From assembly GCA_002840095.1 (NCBI GenBank), contig PGZL01000003.1, positions 157,250-221,249 of the forward strand: a stretch of DNA of 64,000 nt, given 5' to 3'. The notes beneath the pieces were generated by a model. It saw only the letters and a list, made by a program, of their open reading frames with translations, searched no databases and had not been told where the DNA came from. Made by a program: the position numbers and the translations under genes. The stretch is from Gammaproteobacteria bacterium HGW-Gammaproteobacteria-1. GTDB taxonomy: Bacteria; Pseudomonadota; Gammaproteobacteria; Thiohalomonadales; Thiohalomonadaceae. This document shows positions 38,970-49,503 of this stretch, one piece after another; within the stretch, counting starts at the first letter, position 1, and each line of letters begins with the position of its first letter.

Positions 38970-40186
38970 GTACCGACCGCATCGCCGGGTTCGACCGCGA
39001 ATTGACGCTGGGCGAACTGGTGCGCCCCGCTGAGCGCGAGCGGCTCGCCGCAGCACTGGCGGCGCTGATCGGCCCCACGGTGCGTCTCACCGACAGCCAC
39101 GGTGCGGAGATACTGGCGCGGGGCGAGGGTAGGGGCGGCGACCCGGTGGCGCTGGTCGGCGAACTGGAGTCCATCGGTTTTTTGTCGGCCAGCGCCGATA
39201 CCGCCCAGGTGGCGGCGGCAGCGCAGTTGCTGCACATGCTCCTGCGCGCCCATGCCCGCTTTCTGATGGCGTCGGAACTGCATCTGGAGACGGTGCAGGA
39301 AGACTATGAGGAATTGCAGCGCAAGCATGCCGCGTTGCAGGCCTCAGAGGCCCGTTACCGGGAACTGGCGGAGCAGCTGGAGCAGCGGGTGGCGGAGCAG
39401 GTCAAGACCATCGAGGCGGCCCAGCGACAACTCTACCAGAGCGAAAAGCTGGCATCGGTGGGCCAGCTGGCCGCCGGCGTCGCCCACGAAATCAACAACC
39501 CCATCGGCTTTATCGCCAGCAACATCAGCACGGCGCAGGGTTATGTGCAGCGCCTGAGCGCCTTTGCCGGACGCTTGCGTGCAACCACTGCCGCTGTGGA
39601 ACTGCAACAGGCCTGGGGCGCGGACGACCTGGATTTTGTGTTGCAGGATTTTGCCGCGTTGCTTGCCGAAAGCAGCGAAGGTGCCGCGCGGGTGGCGCGC
39701 ATCGTCACGGATCTGAAGGGGTTTTCGCGCGTCGATCAGGTCGGTGCGGAGGAGGCGGACATCAACGCCGTCATCCGGCAGGTCTGCAACGTCGCCGCCG
39801 GCCAGGTGCGCGGGCGGGCAAAGCTTACCCTGCAGCTGGGCACGCTGCCGCGGCTGCGCTGCAACAGCGCCCAGCTCGGGCAGGTGTTTCTCAACCTGTT
39901 GCTCAACGCGGTCGATGCGGTGACTGCTGCGGGTGAGATCCGTTTCGAATCGGATGTGGCGGAAGATTCCATCCGGGTACGGGTCAGCGACAATGGCCGC
40001 GGCATCGCCGCGGAACTGTTGCCGCGCATCTTCGATCCCTTCTTTACCACCAAGGCCGTGGGCAGCGGAACCGGACTGGGCCTGACCGTGAGCAACGACA
40101 TCGTCAAGGCCCATGGCGGCCGCATCGAGGTGGACAGCAGCGTCGGCAAGGGCAGCACCATTACGGTGTGGTTGCCGGTCAAATGA
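38966..40186 (+). CDS. Soluble sensor histidine kinase
   Basis: 406 residues, no TM segment. An unrecognised N-terminal domain (~20-110, containing LIGPTVRLTDSHGAEILARG, GAF/PocR-like in layout), a coiled coil (~112-160), HisKA with GVAHEINNPIGFIASN (His ~174), and HATPase with VFLNLLLNAVDAV, DNGRGIA and GTGLGLTV. Start overlaps the GTPase stop, so kinase and GTPase are made together. It probably phosphorylates the neighbouring receivers, including the one fused to the motor ATPase downstream. Confidence 0.92.
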   Translation: MSTDRIAGFDRELTLGELVRPAERERLAAALAALIGPTVRLTDSHGAEILARGEGRGGDPVALVGELESIGFLSASADTAQVAAAAQLLHMLLRAHARFLMASELHLETVQEDYEELQRKHAALQASEARYRELAEQLEQRVAEQVKTIEAAQRQLYQSEKLASVGQLAAGVAHEINNPIGFIASNISTAQGYVQRLSAFAGRLRATTAAVELQQAWGADDLDFVLQDFAALLAESSEGAARVARIVTDLKGFSRVDQVGAEEADINAVIRQVCNVAAGQVRGRAKLTLQLGTLPRLRCNSAQLGQVFLNLLLNAVDAVTAAGEIRFESDVAEDSIRVRVSDNGRGIAAELLPRIFDPFFTTKAVGSGTGLGLTVSNDIVKAHGGRIEVDSSVGKGSTITVWLPVK

Positions 40187-40188
40187 TG

Positions 40189-40243
40189 GTTTCGAGTTTC
40201 GAAAGGCCAAAAAACCGAAACCCGAAACTCGAAACCCGAAACT
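40189..40243. repeat. Heptamer inverted-repeat element 4 (AGTTTCG family)
   Basis: Left arm: two GTTTCGA units beginning three bases after the kinase stop (40189-40202). Right arm: four CCGAAAC-type units (40215-40242). Spacer 12 bp. It lies between the kinase and the receiver-ATPase gene. Confidence 0.85.
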
Positions 40244-40256
40244 GAATTTATAAACC

Positions 40257-42503
40257 ATGAGCTATGCTTCGTTATTCACAGGTACCACCCCCTCCGCTTC
40301 CGAGACGGCCGCGGAGCCGCCGCGCTACCGCCTGTTGCTGGTCGATGACGAACCCAACGTCCTCAAGGCGTTGCAGCGTGTCTTCCACCGGGAGAACTAT
40401 CAGGTGCTGATGGCGGCCGGCGGCGATGAGGCGTTGCGCATTTGTGCCGAACAGCCGGTGCAGGTGGTCATTTCCGATTACATGATGCCCATGATGAACG
40501 GTGCCGAACTGCTCAAGCGCATCAAGGCGGCTTATCCGGGCACCATACGCATCATGCTGACCGGCCATGCCGATACCGGGGCGGTGATGGGGGCGGTCAA
40601 CGAAGGTGCGGTGTACAAATTCATCCTCAAGCCCTGGAACGACGACGATCTCCGGGTGACCGTGGCCCTGGCGCTGGAACAATACGACCTGATGCAGCGC
40701 AATCGCGTGTTGCAGGAGGAGAACAGCAAGAAGACGCGCGAGATCCAGGCGCTCTCCCGCCTGACCGTCACCAATCGCAGCCAGCTGGCGATCATGCTGC
40801 ACAAGAAGGGCCTGCTCAACGAACACCAGGTGCAGGAGCTGCACAAGCTGGCGCAGGTGCGCAAGGAGCCGATGTTGCGTCTGCTGCTGGAAAAGCAGTG
40901 GGTGAGCGAGAAGGACATCCGCTCGATCCTGCGCAAGGACCTGCTGATCGATGAGGTGGCGCTGGCCGAGTACGCCGTGGCGCCGGCGCTGGCCGAACTG
41001 CTGCCGCGCAGTTTCTGCGAGCGCAACATGGTGCTGCCGCTCAAGCTGGAAGGCAAGCGCTTGACCCTGGTGATGGCCGATCCCATGGACACCGGATTGA
41101 TCGACGACCTGCGTTTCTCCGCGGCCATGGAGGTACAGACCGTGATGGCCGACAGCGAGGCCATCGAGAACAAGATCCTGGATGTCTACGGTGACGACGC
41201 CGGGGAGCCTTCGTTCGACGAGATGGAAACGCTGGTGTCCACGATGGACCCCTTCGAGAGCATCGAGGTGGTCATCGAGGATGACGATGCCATACCGCTG
41301 GAGGAGTTGCTGCGGCAGACCGAGGAGCCGCCGGCGGTGCGACTGGTCAATGCGGTGATACTGGAGGCTGTGCGGTTGCGGGCCAGCGACGTCCATATCC
41401 AGCCCCGCGCCAAGAGCGTGGCGGTACGGTATCGCGTCGACGGCATACTCAAGGACAAGATCCACATTCCCCATCAGATGCACGGCGCGCTGGTGTCGCG
41501 CATCAAGATCATGGCCGAACTGGATATCTCCGAACGGCGGCGACCGCAGGACGGACGCATCACCGTCAAGACGCCGCTGCGTATCGTCGATTTGCGTATT
41601 TCGACCCTGCCCACCATCAACGGCGAGAAGGTGGTGATGCGCCTGCTGGATCGCAATGCGGCGATACGTGGCATCACTGAACTGGGTTTTTCCCCCGATG
41701 ATGCCAACCTGGTGACACGGATGACGGAAAAGCCGCAGGGCATCATCCTGGCCACCGGCCCCACCGGCAGCGGCAAGACCAACACGCTCTATTCACTGTT
41801 GCAGCACAATGCCGATCCCGGCCGCAATTACGTCACCATCGAGGACCCGGTGGAGTTTTTCATGGACATGGCGGGGCAGGTGCACATCCGCGAGCAGATC
41901 GGCCTGACTTTTCCCGCCGTGTTGCGTTCGATCCTGCGCCAGGATCCGGACGTGATCCTGTTGGGCGAGATCCGCGACTTCGAGACGGCCGAGGTGGCGT
42001 TTCATGCGGCACTCACCGGCCATTTGGTATTTTCCACCCTGCATACCAACTCGGCGGTGGCGACGGTGGCCCGCCTGTTCGATTTGGGACTGAAACCTTA
42101 TGTGGTGGCCGCGGCCCTGGAGGGTATCATCGCCCAGCGCCTGGTCAGGCGGCTGTGCGAACACTGTCGTGAAGAGGTGGTGCCCGATCCGGTACTGATC
42201 GGCAAACTGGGCCCGCGCTTCGCCGCCGAGCACCTGCCCCGCGTCTATCGCGCCGTCGGCTGCCGCCAGTGCGGCGGCAGCGGCTACAAGGGACGGGTCG
42301 GGCTGTTCGAGGTTCTGATGCCGGACGAGGAACTGCGCCATTTGATGACCAGCGGGGCGAGCATGCTGGAGATCAACCGCGCCGCGCGTGCGCAGGGCAA
42401 CCGTACCCTGCTGGAAGACGCCCGCGACAAGGTTGCGGCCGGCCTCACCGACTGCGCCGAAGTGCTGCGCGTGCTGGGGCCGCAGGACTTCGAGGCGTAT
42501 TGA
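40257..42503 (+). CDS. Receiver domain fused to a PilB/GspE-type secretion ATPase
   Basis: 748 residues. Receiver (~22-140) with Asp-Asp pocket in LLLVDDEPNV, acceptor Asp in VVISDYMMPMMNG and ILKPWNDDD; coiled coil; a degenerate MshEN/T2SSE-N region (~180-310); then the hexameric ATPase (~350-740) with Walker A GPTGSGKTN near 500, Asp box DPDVILLGEIRD, His box HLVFSTLHTNS and the zinc CxxC pair CEHC...CRQCGGSGYKG. PilB/GspE proteins drive pilus extension or type II secretion; no pilin or pilus-assembly gene is in the window. The receiver would put a motor directly under two-component control. Confidence 0.92.
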   Translation: MSYASLFTGTTPSASETAAEPPRYRLLLVDDEPNVLKALQRVFHRENYQVLMAAGGDEALRICAEQPVQVVISDYMMPMMNGAELLKRIKAAYPGTIRIMLTGHADTGAVMGAVNEGAVYKFILKPWNDDDLRVTVALALEQYDLMQRNRVLQEENSKKTREIQALSRLTVTNRSQLAIMLHKKGLLNEHQVQELHKLAQVRKEPMLRLLLEKQWVSEKDIRSILRKDLLIDEVALAEYAVAPALAELLPRSFCERNMVLPLKLEGKRLTLVMADPMDTGLIDDLRFSAAMEVQTVMADSEAIENKILDVYGDDAGEPSFDEMETLVSTMDPFESIEVVIEDDDAIPLEELLRQTEEPPAVRLVNAVILEAVRLRASDVHIQPRAKSVAVRYRVDGILKDKIHIPHQMHGALVSRIKIMAELDISERRRPQDGRITVKTPLRIVDLRISTLPTINGEKVVMRLLDRNAAIRGITELGFSPDDANLVTRMTEKPQGIILATGPTGSGKTNTLYSLLQHNADPGRNYVTIEDPVEFFMDMAGQVHIREQIGLTFPAVLRSILRQDPDVILLGEIRDFETAEVAFHAALTGHLVFSTLHTNSAVATVARLFDLGLKPYVVAAALEGIIAQRLVRRLCEHCREEVVPDPVLIGKLGPRFAAEHLPRVYRAVGCRQCGGSGYKGRVGLFEVLMPDEELRHLMTSGASMLEINRAARAQGNRTLLEDARDKVAAGLTDCAEVLRVLGPQDFEAY

Positions 42504-42509
42504 TTAAGG

Positions 42510-42625
42510 CAAGTTGCAAGTGGCAAGTTACAAGTGGCAAGTGGCAAGTGGCAAGTGGCAAGTGGCAAGAAAGAGTTTATTGGGGTGAACTTGTAACTTG
42601 TAACTTGTAACTTGTAACTGCCTCT
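42510..42625. repeat. Heptamer inverted-repeat element 5 (CAAGTGG family)
   Basis: Between two convergent genes. Left arm 42510-42569: eight CAAGTGG/TTG/TTA units plus CAAG, starting 7 bp after the stop of the receiver-ATPase gene. Spacer 18 bp beginning AAAGA. Right arm 42588-42619: four to five TAACTTG units. It ends AACTGCCTCT, and the last bases form the complement of the TAG stop of the minus-strand gene. Confidence 0.92.
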
Positions 42626-45600
42626 ATTCAGTCACCTTCGCCTGCAGGGTCCGATACAGGCCGAAGGCCTTGCGCACCTGTTCCCGCAATTCATCCCCGT
42701 CCCAGGGCTTGCTGAAATATTTGTGGATGATGCCGCTGTTGACGGCATGGCTGACCGAGTCCAGATCACCGTGTCCGCTCAGGACGATGCGCACCGTCTC
42801 CGGGTAGATGCCGCGCACGCGATTGAGGAATTCGATGCCGTTCATTCCTGGCATGTGCAGGTCGCTGACGATGACCCCGGCACCGTGCAGGGCCAGCAGG
42901 TCGAAGGCCTCGCCGGCGTCAGCGGCGGTGAGTAGATTGTAGCCTTCATGCTGGAACAGGCGGCGCAGCGACTTCAGCACGTTGGCTTCGTCATCGATCA
43001 GCAGCAGGGTTTTCAGCTCGCGTTCGCCGTCGCGCAGCGGCAGGCGCAGCGCGCGTCTTTCGCGCAGCATCTGTTCCAGGGCGGTGGCCGGCAGCGGGCG
43101 GCTGAACAGGTAGCCTTGCAGCTCGTTGCAGCCCTGGTCGCGCAGATACACCGCCTGGGCCTCGGTCTCCACGCCCTCGGCGATGACCTTCAGGCGCAGG
43201 CTGTCGGCCATGGCGATGATGGTCTTGGCGATGGTGGCCTGGTCCGGCGCGGTGGTGATGTCGGTGACGAAGCTGCGGTCGATCTTCAGGGTGTCGAAGG
43301 GGAAGCGGCCCAGGTGGGACAGGCTGGAGTAGCCGGTGCCGAAGTCGTCGACGGCGAGCCCCAGCCCCAGCACCTTGAGCTGGTGCAGCACCGCAGCAGT
43401 CTGGTCCGGGGATTCCATGACGGCGCTTTCGGTGAGCTCCAGTTCCAGATAGCGCGGGTCCAGGCCGGTCTCCTCCAGGATGCGCGCCACCACGACGTCC
43501 AGTGCAGGCTGGCGCAGCTGATGGGCGGAAAGATTGACCGCCACGGTGATCGGTTGCAGTCCGGCCTCCTGCCAGCGCCGGTTCTGAGCGCAGGCCTCGC
43601 GCAGGGCCCAGTCGCCCAATGCCTGGATCAGCCCGGTGTCTTCGGCGATGGGGATGAAGCGCTGGGGCGAGATCCAGCCCTCGGTGGGATGGCACCAACG
43701 GGCCAGCGCCTCGACGCCGACGATGTGGCCGCTGTTCATGTCCACCTTGGGCTGGTAATGCAGCTCCAGTTCATTCTGCGCCAGCGCGCGGCGCAGGGCG
43801 TGTTCCAGCGAAAGCCGGGCCGAGGCCTCGGCATTGAGTTCGTCGGTGTAGAAACGAAAGTGATTGCGCCCTTCGCGCGCGGCCTGGTGCAGGGCGGTGG
43901 TGGCGTTGCGCAGCAGCGTGTCGAGGTCGTCGCCGTCTTGCGGCATCAGGCTGATGCCGATGTGCAGGGACAGGCGCAGTTCGTTCCCCTCCAGTTCGAT
44001 GGGCACTGCCACGGCATCGATCATGCGTTGGGCCACGGTGCTGACGTCGTCGGTGTTCTGCACGTCGGACAGGATGACGACGAATTCGTCGCCGCCGTAG
44101 CGTGCCACGGTATCGTGACCGCGCGCCACCTGGGTCAGCCGCTTGCCGATGGTGCGCAGCACCTCGTCGCCGATGCGATGGCCCAGGCTGTCGTTGATCA
44201 GCTTGAAGCGGCTGAGATCCAGCGACAGCAGGGCGAGCAGGGTGCCATCGCGGCGGCTGGCGGCGGCGGACTGGGCAAAGCGCTGGGTCAGCAGGTTGCG
44301 GTTGGGCAGCTGGGTCAGTTCGTCGTAGTAAGCGAAGAAATTGATCTGCTCTTCCAGCTTCTTGCGCTCGCTGATGTCGTGCTGCAGGCCGACGAAGTGG
44401 GTGATGGCGCCTTGATCGTTGCGTACCGGGCTGATGGAGACCAGTTCCCAGTACAGTTCGCCGCTCTTGCGCCGGTTGAGGAATTCGCCCTCCCACACGT
44501 TGCCCTGCTTGATGGTGGTCCACAGCTCGCGGTAGCGTTCGGCCGAGGTGCGGCCGGACTTGAGCATGTTGAGCTTGCTGCCGCGGACTTCGTCGGCACT
44601 GTAGCCGGTGGTGCGGGTGAACTGCGGGTTGACGTATTCGATGTGGCCCTGGGGATCGGTGATGATCACCGAGGAGACGCTCTGCTCGATGGCCTGGCTC
44701 AGTTTGCGCAGTTCGCCTTCGGCGTGAATGCGGTCGGTGACGTCTTTGCCGTTGGAGATGTAGTGGGTGATGGTCCCGCCGCTGTCGCGCACCGGACTGA
44801 TGGTGATCTCTTCGTAGTACGGCGTGCCGTCGGCGCGGCGGTTGGTGAGGGTGGTGCGGAACACGTCGCCCCGTTCCAGCGCCTGCTGGAATCGGCGGTA
44901 GGTATCGGCATCGGTGAGTTCGTTCTTGAAGATGGCGGCATTTTTGCCCAGTACCTGGTCGCGGCGGAAGCCGCGGGTGCGTTCGAAGGCGGCATTGACG
45001 TATTCGATGACGCGGCGGCGATCGGTGATGATCACCGAGTCGGCGCTCTGTTCCAGGGCCAGGGAGAATTTGCGCAGTTCCGCCGCCCCGGCCTCGCGCT
45101 GGTTGATGTCGTCCAGCAGGGTCAGGCGCATGTGATCGAAGGCCTGGGCCAGGTGTCCCAATTCGTCGGCGGCAAAGGGCGGCAGCGGGCGCGCCAGATC
45201 GCCGGCGCCGATGCTGCGGACGGCGCTCTCCAGCCGTTGCAGCGGGTTCAGGATGCGGGTGCCGATGAGGCGTACCGCGGCGATGAAGACCAGGGCTGCG
45301 AGCAGCAGCGATACCGCCAGCAGGGCGGTATCGAGGCTGGCCTTGTGGCGCAACTCACCGACGTCCTGTTCCAGGCGTTCGCTGATGGCTTCGGACAGGG
45401 CGATGAGCGTGTTGATGCCCAGGGTCGCCTCTGCGTACCAGGTGGCCGCGTCGACCGGATAGGGCCGGCCCTCGCGGCTGGCGGCATAGACCGCCTGGCG
45501 CAGCTCCTCGTAGCGACCGAGGAAACCGCCGCTGAGCCCGGCCAGGGCGAGGGTCATGCCCTGGGTGGCGGGGAACTGGCGCACGATGTTCTCGCTGCGT

Positions 45601-46295
45601 CTCAGGCCCAGTTCGACGATGTCGCGGTATTGCTGCAGCTGCGCCAGTTCCTCGGCATGCAGGGGTTGGTTGCGGGCTATTGCGGCGCCGATGATGGCGC
45701 GCTCGCGGCCGGCATACTCGCTCACCGTGAACAGCACCTCCTTCATCACCGGATTGGACGTGTAGGAATAGATGTTGTCCGGCAGCGGCGCCATGGTGGC
45801 GCGGCGCACGTTGGCCAGGGCCTCGATATGGTTGCTGGCCAGGGCGATCCAGGCCTGTTCGGTGCCGGATACGGTACTGCCCTTGCGCAGCCCCTGGTCA
45901 ATCTGACTGCGGGACGCTTCCAGTTCGCCGCGGTTGTACGCCAGGTCGTGCAGGGCGGTGGAGAGGGGGTGTGACGCGGGCAGGACGGGAAGGACCTGGG
46001 CGGCCTCCAGCAGCTGCCGGTAGAAGGTGTCGACGTTGCGGCGTTGCTGCGCCATTTCCTCCAGCATGTCGCTGCCGGCCTGTTCCGGGTTGGAGAGGAT
46101 GGCGGCGGTAATGCCGCGCTCCATGGCCATCACCGTACTGGCACGCAGGGAGAGGTCGGTGAGGTGGTTGGTCTGTTCGACCCAGTCCACGGCCCGCAGC
46201 TTGGCCCGCGCCTCCATGAACTCCCACAGGCTGCCCGCCAGGATCAGCAGGCCGAGCAGGGCCAGCAAGGTGATCAGCAGACGGCGGATGGTCAT
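42624..46295 (-). CDS. Membrane sensor GGDEF-EAL protein with C-terminal receiver domain
   Basis: 1223 residues. TM 1 (~6-25), periplasmic sensor domain (~35-310) related to that of the kinase at 32419, TM 2 (~325-345), HAMP (~347-400), PAS domains (~410-525, ~530-655), GGDEF (~665-820, RYGGDEFVV near 731), EAL (~835-1080, GVEALARW near 860, DDFGTGYSSLSHL), and a receiver at the C-terminus (~1095-1215, acceptor Asp in VIVSDLHMPGMNG, FSKPWDGDE). All catalytic motifs look intact. A receiver at the end of a transmembrane dual c-di-GMP enzyme is unusual: it would let a kinase act on it besides its own ligand. Confidence 0.93.
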   Translation of the reverse strand: MTIRRLLITLLALLGLLILAGSLWEFMEARAKLRAVDWVEQTNHLTDLSLRASTVMAMERGITAAILSNPEQAGSDMLEEMAQQRRNVDTFYRQLLEAAQVLPVLPASHPLSTALHDLAYNRGELEASRSQIDQGLRKGSTVSGTEQAWIALASNHIEALANVRRATMAPLPDNIYSYTSNPVMKEVLFTVSEYAGRERAIIGAAIARNQPLHAEELAQLQQYRDIVELGLRRSENIVRQFPATQGMTLALAGLSGGFLGRYEELRQAVYAASREGRPYPVDAATWYAEATLGINTLIALSEAISERLEQDVGELRHKASLDTALLAVSLLLAALVFIAAVRLIGTRILNPLQRLESAVRSIGAGDLARPLPPFAADELGHLAQAFDHMRLTLLDDINQREAGAAELRKFSLALEQSADSVIITDRRRVIEYVNAAFERTRGFRRDQVLGKNAAIFKNELTDADTYRRFQQALERGDVFRTTLTNRRADGTPYYEEITISPVRDSGGTITHYISNGKDVTDRIHAEGELRKLSQAIEQSVSSVIITDPQGHIEYVNPQFTRTTGYSADEVRGSKLNMLKSGRTSAERYRELWTTIKQGNVWEGEFLNRRKSGELYWELVSISPVRNDQGAITHFVGLQHDISERKKLEEQINFFAYYDELTQLPNRNLLTQRFAQSAAASRRDGTLLALLSLDLSRFKLINDSLGHRIGDEVLRTIGKRLTQVARGHDTVARYGGDEFVVILSDVQNTDDVSTVAQRMIDAVAVPIELEGNELRLSLHIGISLMPQDGDDLDTLLRNATTALHQAAREGRNHFRFYTDELNAEASARLSLEHALRRALAQNELELHYQPKVDMNSGHIVGVEALARWCHPTEGWISPQRFIPIAEDTGLIQALGDWALREACAQNRRWQEAGLQPITVAVNLSAHQLRQPALDVVVARILEETGLDPRYLELELTESAVMESPDQTAAVLHQLKVLGLGLAVDDFGTGYSSLSHLGRFPFDTLKIDRSFVTDITTAPDQATIAKTIIAMADSLRLKVIAEGVETEAQAVYLRDQGCNELQGYLFSRPLPATALEQMLRERRALRLPLRDGERELKTLLLIDDEANVLKSLRRLFQHEGYNLLTAADAGEAFDLLALHGAGVIVSDLHMPGMNGIEFLNRVRGIYPETVRIVLSGHGDLDSVSHAVNSGIIHKYFSKPWDGDELREQVRKAFGLYRTLQAKVTE

Positions 46296-46484
46296 GACGG
46301 ATGCATACCCCTCGTCCCGGCGCCTCCCTGCCGCGGGTTATTGTCGTTGTGCCCGTACCGCGTGCCGTGCTGTGCGGTGCCGGGTTGCCGCCCATCATCC
46401 GCTGACAGGGGGGACTGGTCCAGAGCTATTACCCAGGGGCAAAGTAAGGAACCAGCCTATGCCGACAATGTAAGTGGGGAATAT

Positions 46485-46523
46485 GCAAAAAGCAAGGCCG
46501 CGGGTGTCGCCACCCGCGGCCTT
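46485..46523 (-). terminator. Intrinsic terminator of acs
   Basis: Perfect stem GGCCGCGGGTG / CACCCGCGGCC (46496-46521) with a 4-base loop. On the minus strand it is followed by GCTTTTTGC. It lies downstream of acs beyond heptamer element 6. The rest of 46296-46484 holds no visible gene and must contain the promoter of the minus-strand GGDEF-EAL gene. Confidence 0.82.
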
Positions 46524-46533
46524 CGGAAAAACC

Positions 46534-46612
46534 AGTTTCGAGTTTGAAGTTTCGAGTTTCGCCGGCCGCCCGGCGGCCGGGGTTCGAAACCCGAAACCCG
46601 CAACCCGAAACT
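46534..46612. repeat. Heptamer inverted-repeat element 6 (AGTTTCG family)
   Basis: Four AGTTTCG units (46534-46561, second unit AGTTTGA), a G/C-rich self-complementary loop CCGGCCGCCCGGCGGCCGG (46562-46580), then four CGAAACC-type units (46585-46612). In the acs direction it begins immediately after the stop. Left arm identical over 28 bp to element 1. Confidence 0.9.
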
Positions 46613-46613
46613 T

Positions 46614-48551
<1,938 letters not shown>

Positions 48552-48570
48552 GGGTTTCTCCTAGGTCAAT

Positions 48571-48598
48571 AAAATACATATGGCGAAAAGCTTCGCAA
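48571..48598 (-). promoter_or_regulatory. Possible sigma-70 promoter of acs
   Basis: Minus strand: TTGCGA (48593-48598), 16-bp spacer, TATTTT (48571-48576), about 20 bp before the ATG. Only a moderate match. I found no TGGCAC-N5-TTGC element in this gap. Confidence 0.35.
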
Positions 48599-48701
48599 TA
48601 AACACGATTACGCACATCGGCGCGGCGATGCGCGTGGCCGCAGGTTGGTGAACAGAAGCTGTTTACCGGTGCTCTTTTGTAGTTTTATCGTCTCCCCGGA
48701 C

Positions 48702-48721
48702 AGGATGCCGTACGGCATCCT
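48702..48721. other. 20-bp perfect palindrome between the exonuclease gene and acs
   Basis: AGGATGCCGTACGGCATCCT is fully self-complementary. It lies about 150 bp upstream of acs and about 90 bp after the exonuclease stop. It could be a terminator stem without loop or T run, or a binding site for a dimeric regulator. Confidence 0.6.
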
Positions 48722-48810
48722 GCTGCGGCTGCTCACATCAATGAAACAGACCGCGACCCGCTCCGAAACGGGTGCGCCAACTATACCATGCCATGCGCGC
48801 ATCGGGGACA

Positions 48811-49503
48811 TCATAGCCGCAGCAGAAAGTCCCGCAACGGCAGCGGGTGATTGCCGTCGCGCTCGGCCAGCTGGGCCAGGTACAGCTCCGCCGCGGCCAG
48901 GGCGTCCACCAGGGCGTCGTGGGCGCGATAGCGCGGCAGGTTGTAGCGGTTGCGCAGGGTGCCGAGGCGCAGTTCCCCCGGCCGATACACCTGGTTGCGG
49001 CGCTCGAACCATTGTTGAGAAACCCGCTGGGTGTCTATGGTCGGAATGAGAAAGCGGCCGCCGTACAACCGTTCGCAGGCGCTGTTGATGAAGCCCAGCT
49101 CGACGCGGGCATGGTGGGCGATGAGCACCTTGCCGGCGAGCAGCGGCAGCAGATCGGCCATCACCGCCGCCAGGCTTTCGCCCTGGGCGGCGGCGTCGTC
49201 GGTGATTTGATGGATCACCGCGCTGGCCTCGGGGATGGCCTGCTGCTGGTGCACCAGCCGGTGCTGGGCCGTCGCCAGATCGATGCGGTTGCCGTTGACC
49301 GCCACCCAGCCGAAACTGATGATGGCGTCGTTCTTCGGATCGAGGCCGGTGGTTTCCAGATCCAGGGCCAGGCACTGCACGCGGCGGCTGTCGGCCCGGC
49401 GCGAAACGAAGGGGACCTCCAGGTAATCGCGCAACGGGCCGGGCGGCGTTTTTGCGGCCAGGCGCCGGCGCCGGTAATCCAGGCTGAACAGCCGTTCCAG
49501 CAT
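48811..49503 (-). CDS. DnaQ-like 3'-5' exonuclease
   Basis: 230 residues from ATG 49503, overlapping the stop of the upstream DUF294 gene (ATGA). DEDDh exonuclease: motif I LALDLETTGLD near residue 45, motif II IAHHARVELGFINSA with Glu where DnaQ has Asp, motif III YRAHDALVDALAAAEL with the final His and Asp. Such exonucleases are commonly coupled to cNMP/CBS/DUF294 proteins in proteobacteria. The role is not known; it is not the replicative epsilon subunit. Confidence 0.9.
   Translation of the reverse strand: MLERLFSLDYRRRRLAAKTPPGPLRDYLEVPFVSRRADSRRVQCLALDLETTGLDPKNDAIISFGWVAVNGNRIDLATAQHRLVHQQQAIPEASAVIHQITDDAAAQGESLAAVMADLLPLLAGKVLIAHHARVELGFINSACERLYGGRFLIPTIDTQRVSQQWFERRNQVYRPGELRLGTLRNRYNLPRYRAHDALVDALAAAELYLAQLAERDGNHPLPLRDFLLRL

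Noticed and set aside
38966..39300. Roadblock/MglB domain at the N-terminus of the soluble kinase, as partner of the MglA-like GTPase.
   Set aside because: The strand-helix pattern does not show the roadblock signature. It looks more GAF/PocR-like, so I left it unnamed.
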